This document shows, in pieces, positions 5,322 through 8,592 of a stretch of DNA of 8,592 nt. The translations under genes and the position numbers were made by a program. Source of the stretch: Rikenellaceae bacterium (lineage in GTDB: Bacteria > Bacteroidota > Bacteroidia > Bacteroidales > Rikenellaceae); NCBI GenBank assembly GCA_020859745.1, contig JAJBVQ010000214.1:1-8592 (forward strand). Direction: 5' to 3'. Each line of letters starts with the position of its first letter. The first letter of the stretch is position 1. The notes beneath the pieces are model-generated. The model made no database searches. It was not told where the DNA came from and was given only the letters and a program-made list of their open reading frames with translations.

Positions 5322-5365
5322 CAACCGGGCAATTACGGCCAACCAAAAACGCCACGTGCCCTCTC

Positions 5366-5401
5366 CCGCTAGAAGGCGTCCGGCCCGCCCCATCCTAGCG
5401 G
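5366..5401. repeat. Nested hairpin upstream of ychF
   Basis: CCGCTAG/CTAGCGG (5366-5372 with 5395-5401) encloses GGCG/CGCC (5375-5378 with 5386-5389) and a 7-nt loop, with a 5-nt bulge on one side only. The architecture recalls the dispersed repeats but the sequence differs. It ends 43 bp before the ychF -33 region. No T-run follows, so it is not a standard terminator. Confidence 0.5.
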
Positions 5402-5443
5402 ATGGCCAGCCATTGCTTCGTGACACTCCCAAACCCAATGAAA

Positions 5444-5467
5444 TGTGCGAAATTAAGCGTATCTTTG
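5444..5467 (+). promoter_or_regulatory. ychF promoter
   Basis: TATCTTTG (5460-5467) fits the -7 consensus TAnnTTTG and is identical to the metX box. TGTGCG at 5444-5449 is a weak -33 candidate. The start site would fall near 5474, leaving a leader of about 16 nt before the ATG at 5490. Confidence 0.75.
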
Positions 5468-5489
5468 CGGCTCTTAAACCGAAACTATC

Positions 5490-6593
5490 ATGGCACTTCA
5501 ATGCGGTATAGTGGGCCTGCCGAATGTGGGCAAATCCACGCTTTTCAACTGCCTGTCGAACGCGAAGGCGCAGGCGGCCAATTTCCCGTTCTGCACCATC
5601 GAACCGAACGTGGGGGTCATCACGGTGCCGGACGAGCGGCTGAACAAACTGGTGGAGATCGACAACCCGAAACGGGTGGTGCCGACGACCATCGAGATCG
5701 TGGACATCGCGGGCCTGGTGAAGGGGGCGTCGAAGGGCGAGGGGCTGGGCAACAAGTTCCTGGCCAATATCCGAGAGACGGATGCGATCATCCATGTCCT
5801 GAGGTGCTTCGAGAATGGGAATATCACGCATGTGGACGGCTCGGTGGATCCGGTGCGGGACAAGGGGATCATCGACACGGAGTTGCAGTTGAAAGATCTG
5901 GAGACGGTGGAGAGCCGTCTGGGCAAGGTGCAGAAGCAGGCGCAGAGCGGCGGGGACAAGGCGGCCAAACGGCTGTACGAGATACTGATCCGCTACAAGG
6001 AGGCGCTGGAGCAGGGACTTTCGGCCAGAACCGTGGCGCTGGATAACAAGGAGGATGAGAAGCTGGTGGCTGACCTGTGTTTGCTGACGAACAAGCCGGT
6101 GCTGTATGTCTGCAACGTGGACGAGGCTTCGGCGGCGACGGGGAACGCTTTTACACAGGCTGTGGCCGATGCCATTAAGGATGAGGGTGCGCAGATGCTG
6201 GTTGTGGCGGCGGCCACGGAGGCGGACATCGCTGAGTTGGAGAGTTACGAGGAGCGGCAGATGTTCCTTTCGGACATCGGGCTGGAAGAGTCGGGGGTAT
6301 CGCGCCTGATCCGGGCGGCGTACGCCTTATTGGATTTGGAGACTTATTTCACGACGGGCGCGGACGAGACGCGGGCCTGGACGTATGCCAAAGGGACAAA
6401 GGCGCCGCAGGCGGCGGGGATCATCCACACGGATTTCGAGCGGGGCTTTATCCGTGCGGAGGTCATCAAATATGCGGACTACGTGGCGCTGGGCTCGGAG
6501 AAGGCGTGCCGCGAGGCGGGCAAGATCGGGATCGAGGGCAAGGAGTATGTGGTGCAGGACGGGGATATCATGCACTTCCTGTTCAATGTGTAA
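5490..6593 (+). CDS. ychF: Ribosome-binding ATPase YchF (Obg/OLA1 family)
   Basis: This 367-residue cytosolic P-loop NTPase is of the usual family length. YchF/OLA1 proteins hydrolyse ATP rather than GTP, bind ribosomes and affect translation and stress responses. Visible elements are Walker A GLPNVGKST (9-17), the switch I motif NFPFCTIEPNVG (31-42), and the G3 motif DIAGLVKGASKGEGLGNKFL (72-91), where Leu replaces the catalytic Gln of classical GTPases. The G4 position reads NVDE (209-212) instead of NKxD, the change that goes with ATP preference. A charged helical, coiled-coil-like arm spans about 125-200, and a C-terminal TGS domain about 281-365, ending in DGDIMHFLFNV. Nothing is missing. 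It has its own promoter and terminator, so it is likely monocistronic. Confidence 0.97.
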   Translation: MALQCGIVGLPNVGKSTLFNCLSNAKAQAANFPFCTIEPNVGVITVPDERLNKLVEIDNPKRVVPTTIEIVDIAGLVKGASKGEGLGNKFLANIRETDAIIHVLRCFENGNITHVDGSVDPVRDKGIIDTELQLKDLETVESRLGKVQKQAQSGGDKAAKRLYEILIRYKEALEQGLSARTVALDNKEDEKLVADLCLLTNKPVLYVCNVDEASAATGNAFTQAVADAIKDEGAQMLVVAAATEADIAELESYEERQMFLSDIGLEESGVSRLIRAAYALLDLETYFTTGADETRAWTYAKGTKAPQAAGIIHTDFERGFIRAEVIKYADYVALGSEKACREAGKIGIEGKEYVVQDGDIMHFLFNV

Positions 6594-6618
6594 CCGCCGC
6601 GCCGGGACTCTACGGACT

Positions 6619-6646
6619 GCCCTTCCCCGACCGGGAAGGGCTTTTT
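6619..6646 (+). terminator. ychF terminator
   Basis: A 9-bp stem (GCCCTTCCC, 6619-6627, with GGGAAGGGC, 6633-6641) with a CGACC loop is followed directly by TTTTTG, 25 bp after the ychF stop. The minus-strand side lacks a T-run, so it serves ychF but probably not the converging dehydrogenase gene. Confidence 0.92.
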
Positions 6647-6726
6647 GTTTCCCCGCGGACGCCCGGTTATCGTTAAGGTTCAAAACTGCCGCGACCCAGC
6701 CAATCGCCGAATACCGAACCCGACGG

Positions 6727-7680
6727 TCAATTCACGCGGTCGATACCGGGGTCGCCGTCGAAGAAGCGGATCACGTTGCGGGCGGCGTAAAAACTCATCT
6801 GCTCGCGGGTCTCGACGGTGTTGGTGCCGGTATGGGGGGTCAGGACGATATTATCCAACGACAACAGTTCCGGCAGCACCTTCGGCTCGCCCTCGAACAC
6901 GTCGAGGGCGGCTCCGGCGATCTGCCTGTCGCGCAGGGCCGCAGCCAACGCCCGGTTATCGACCACGGGCCCGCGGGCGGTATTGACCAGCAGGGCGCTG
7001 TTTTTCATCTTCCGGAATTGCTCCGCTCCGAACATATGCCGCGACTCGGGAGTGAGGGGGATATGGACGGAGATGATGTCGGCCTGCTCCAATAAGGTGT
7101 CGAAATCGGCGTACTCCGCTTCCAATTCGCGTTCTTCCGCTTCGGGCAGGGGGCGGCGGTTGTGGTACAGCACTTTCATCCGCGAGGCGTCGGCATAGCG
7201 GCGCACGGCTTTGCCGATGCGCCCCATGCCGACGATGCCGAGGGTCTTGCCGTAGAGCGAGGTGCCGAGGTTGTCCATAATGCCCCACCGGGCGCGCCCT
7301 TCGCGCAGGTCGCGGTCGCATTCGGGGATGCGGTGGGCCAGAGCAAGCATCAGGGCGTAAGCGTGCTCGGCAGTGGGTTCGAGCACGGGTATGGGGTTGT
7401 TGGTGACGACGATGCCGCGCCGGGTGGCTGCCTCCACATCGATGTTGTCATACCCGACGCCATAGCTGGCGACGATCTTCAATTCCGGCGCGCGGGCCAT
7501 AATCTGGTCGGTGACCGGGAACGCAGTGGAGGAGATCAGGCCGCTGGCCTGCGGCAGCCATTCATCGAGTTCTTCCGGGGTGAGCCGCTCGCCGCGGGGC
7601 ATAAGCACTTCGAATCGCTCTTCGAGGCTGGCGAAGTGTTCACGAGGGAGCCGGTTGGTGATCAGTATTTTCTTTTTCAT
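6727..7680 (-). CDS. D-isomer 2-hydroxyacid dehydrogenase (NAD-dependent)
   Basis: This 317-residue protein belongs to the family that includes glyoxylate/hydroxypyruvate reductase, phosphoglycerate dehydrogenase and D-lactate dehydrogenase. It interconverts a 2-oxoacid and a D-2-hydroxyacid using NAD(P)H in the cytoplasm. The Rossmann motif GIVGMGRIG has its glycines at about 151-156. The catalytic triad is Arg236 (NTARGP), Glu265 (DVFEGEP) and His283 (TPHTG), with the spacing expected from E. coli SerA (29 residues from Arg to Glu). It has no C-terminal ACT domain, so it is not a full-length regulated SerA. The length and ASYGVGYDNID segment fit the GyaR/GhrB-like group, but the substrate is undetermined. 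The start chosen is the ATG at 7678-7680 (MKKKILITN), where the nucleotide-binding-fold N terminus begins; an ATG 10 codons upstream is possible. A diverged repeat lies in its leader. Confidence 0.92.
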   Translation of the reverse strand: MKKKILITNRLPREHFASLEERFEVLMPRGERLTPEELDEWLPQASGLISSTAFPVTDQIMARAPELKIVASYGVGYDNIDVEAATRRGIVVTNNPIPVLEPTAEHAYALMLALAHRIPECDRDLREGRARWGIMDNLGTSLYGKTLGIVGMGRIGKAVRRYADASRMKVLYHNRRPLPEAEERELEAEYADFDTLLEQADIISVHIPLTPESRHMFGAEQFRKMKNSALLVNTARGPVVDNRALAAALRDRQIAGAALDVFEGEPKVLPELLSLDNIVLTPHTGTNTVETREQMSFYAARNVIRFFDGDPGIDRVN

Positions 7681-7716
7681 AAGCGGACGATCTATTATCG
7701 TGATTTTCAACAGGGC

Positions 7717-7793
7717 GCAGCCGGCGGTGTCAAAACAAGCACAGCGCCGTTGCGGGCCGCAGCGGGGGTGGTTCCGGACTGGCCGCTAGCACG
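7717..7793 (-). repeat. Diverged dispersed repeat, copy F, in the dehydrogenase leader
   Basis: In the same orientation as copy A, it keeps the arm features in order on the plus strand: CGCAGCC, GGCGG, AAAAC, GTTGCGG, GGGGGTGG, CCGGAC and CCGCT. The 8-bp stem is not well paired here. It ends about 36 nt upstream of the dehydrogenase ATG. It is a probable decayed member of the family. Confidence 0.5.
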
Positions 7794-8272
7794 GGGATTT
7801 GTCTCATATCTACTTCTGCGATCGCAACATCGGACGCTCGGCACGAGCGCCGTAAGGCCGAAGCTGTTGCGACCCGTCCGGGCCGCGGTCGTTGACCCGA
7901 CGACCGGAGGCCGCCTTATCGACTGTAGTCACCTTATTCGGGCCGCTATCTGGGGGCGAAGCGGCTTTGCCGCTTCACGGCGGGCCCGGCGACTCTGGCG
8001 AGTCGCGCTACTCGCTCACAGCCTTATGGCGGGGCCTTGTCTCGCTAGTCTGCGACCGCAAGGTCGCCCAGCCCGAACCGACGCCGCAGCCGAGTTGCCA
8101 TTAGGCTCGCCTAAATGGCCGAGGCGCAAGGAGGAAGCCGGAACGGCAACCCACCCCCGGCGAAGGGCTGCAACACTCGCCATGCTCGGTTTCGCCCTTC
8201 GCAGGCTCCGAGTTGCCGCCATCGTGGAAACTTTTCTCACTCGCCGCATGGCCCGTCAGAGCCGTGCGGGCC

Positions 8273-8324
8273 GCAGCCTCTCCCGGCGGAGGCCCGGTGC
8301 CGCTGGGCACGCCAGCCGGGCTGC
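8273..8324 (+). repeat. Partial dispersed repeat, copy E
   Basis: It shares GGGCCGCAGCCT and GGCGGAGGCCCG with copies B and C. GCAGCC (8273-8278) can pair with GGCTGC (8319-8324). The apical hairpin is different, GTGCC-GCTG-GGCAC (8297-8310). The second stem is absent. Confidence 0.6.
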
Positions 8325-8378
8325 AACTACCCGATTCGGGGCGCCGCGACAGAATCGCGCTTTTCGCTCAATGCCTTA

Positions 8379-8461
8379 CCGCGGCAGCGGGCGGGCCGAA
8401 GCCTCCCCCCGCGAAGGCCCGCAACCTCACTTCGTTCGGAGAGGCTCCGCAGGCTTCGACC
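8379..8461 (+). repeat. Structured dispersed repeat, copy C
   Basis: The 5' arm (8379-8425) is 44 of 47 identical to copy B. The stem CGAAGCCT/AGGCTTCG (8397-8404 with 8451-8458) carries a compensated change relative to B. A 6-nt C bulge follows, then GCGAAG against CTCCGC (one mismatch) and an apical CCTC/GAGG hairpin that differs from B. Confidence 0.82.
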
Positions 8462-8515
8462 CCAGATCACATCTCCGGGCTGACGCGGGAATTTTATAGC
8501 TTTCGGCGCCCGCAA

Positions 8516-8592
8516 GGTCGCGTGCCCCGGAGCCATCCCCGGGCGAATCGACGCTGCCAGCGAGCGCCAATCGGGCTTGCCCGCTGGCCGCG
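8516..8592 (+). repeat. Dispersed repeat, copy G, cut by the window end
   Basis: Its first 27 nt (8516-8542) are an exact inverted copy of 3928-3954 in copy D. The arm GTGCCCCGGAGCCATCCCCG is followed by GGGC/GCCC pairing and a small CGCT-GCC-AGCG hairpin. The distal arm reads TGGCCGCG at the last bases, so full pairing cannot be judged. Confidence 0.6.

Larger units (their letters stand above)
7711..8592. other. Hairpin-dense stretch without a credible gene
   Basis: No protein-like frame is visible; the long open frames are Arg/Ala/Pro-rich and low in complexity. No tRNA, rRNA, tmRNA or RNase P signature was recognised. It is packed with inverted repeats: GAAGCGGC-TTT-GCCGCTTC (7958-7976), GCGACTC-TGGC-GAGTCGC (7989-8006), GCGACC-GCAA-GGTCGC with a GNRA loop (8052-8067), and a nested pair GGCAAC/GTTGCC (8145-8150 with 8212-8217) enclosing CGAAGGGC/GCCCTTCG (8161-8168 with 8194-8201). 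Family repeats occupy both ends. It may be an array of such elements or an unrecognised structured RNA. Confidence 0.5.

Noticed and set aside
7162..8499. A 445-codon open frame on the plus strand
   Set aside because: Its first third is antisense to a clear dehydrogenase gene, and the remainder is low-complexity Arg/Ala/Pro sequence running through palindromic repeats. Long chance frames are expected in DNA this GC-rich.
2454..8592. A CRISPR array
   Set aside because: The repeats are spread over 6 kb in both orientations, with no regular spacers and no cas genes.
7711..8592. A ribosomal or other housekeeping RNA gene in the final non-coding stretch
   Set aside because: No rRNA, tRNA, tmRNA, RNase P or SRP core signatures were recognised on either strand; the palindromes are better explained by repeats.

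Overview
The window looks chromosomal and comes from a GC-rich member of the Bacteroidales, most likely an Alistipes/Rikenellaceae-type gut bacterium (inference). The grounds are the Bacteroidetes -7 promoter box TAnnTTTG at three promoters, start codons preceded by A-rich leaders rather than strong Shine-Dalgarno sites, a Bacteroidetes-style Gam-family protein, and high GC in the genes.

Layout, left to right. A secreted GH13 alpha-glucosidase/amylase (180-1898, minus) lies downstream of a strong minus-strand terminator (1932-1963). From 1983 to about 3744 there is a compact minus-strand module that looks like a remnant or satellite of a Mu-like transposable phage. It has an AT-rich control region with three copies of the palindrome TACATTTTGTA, two of which bracket a TATATTTG promoter; a 42-residue ORF (3378-3506); a Gam-like protein with an extra N-terminal segment (2815-3378); a 406-bp non-coding stretch; and two small proteins (62 and 63 residues). 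No transposase, repressor or structural gene is visible. Next come metX (homoserine O-acyltransferase, 4017-5048, minus) and ychF (ribosome-associated ATPase, 5490-6593, plus), transcribed divergently from promoters with the same -7 box, TATCTTTG. A D-2-hydroxyacid dehydrogenase (6727-7680, minus) converges on ychF across a terminator. The last 880 bp hold no credible gene.

The most striking feature is a dispersed family of structured repeats in the non-coding DNA, at 2454-2528, 3877-3944, 5175-5263 and 8379-8461, with partial or diverged copies at 5283-5321, 7717-7793, 8273-8324 and 8516-8592. The four best copies share one architecture: an 8-bp stem, a 6-nt bulge on the 5' side only, a second stem, then a variable apical hairpin. 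The 8-bp stem stays fully paired although its sequence differs between copies. Two stem positions show compensatory changes (C-G, A-T and G-C at one; T-A and A-T at the other), so the hairpin itself appears to be under selection. I do not recognise this as a named family.

The housekeeping genes (metX, ychF, dehydrogenase, GH13) are functionally unrelated and seem to be separate transcription units. The phage-like module is the only apparent operon.
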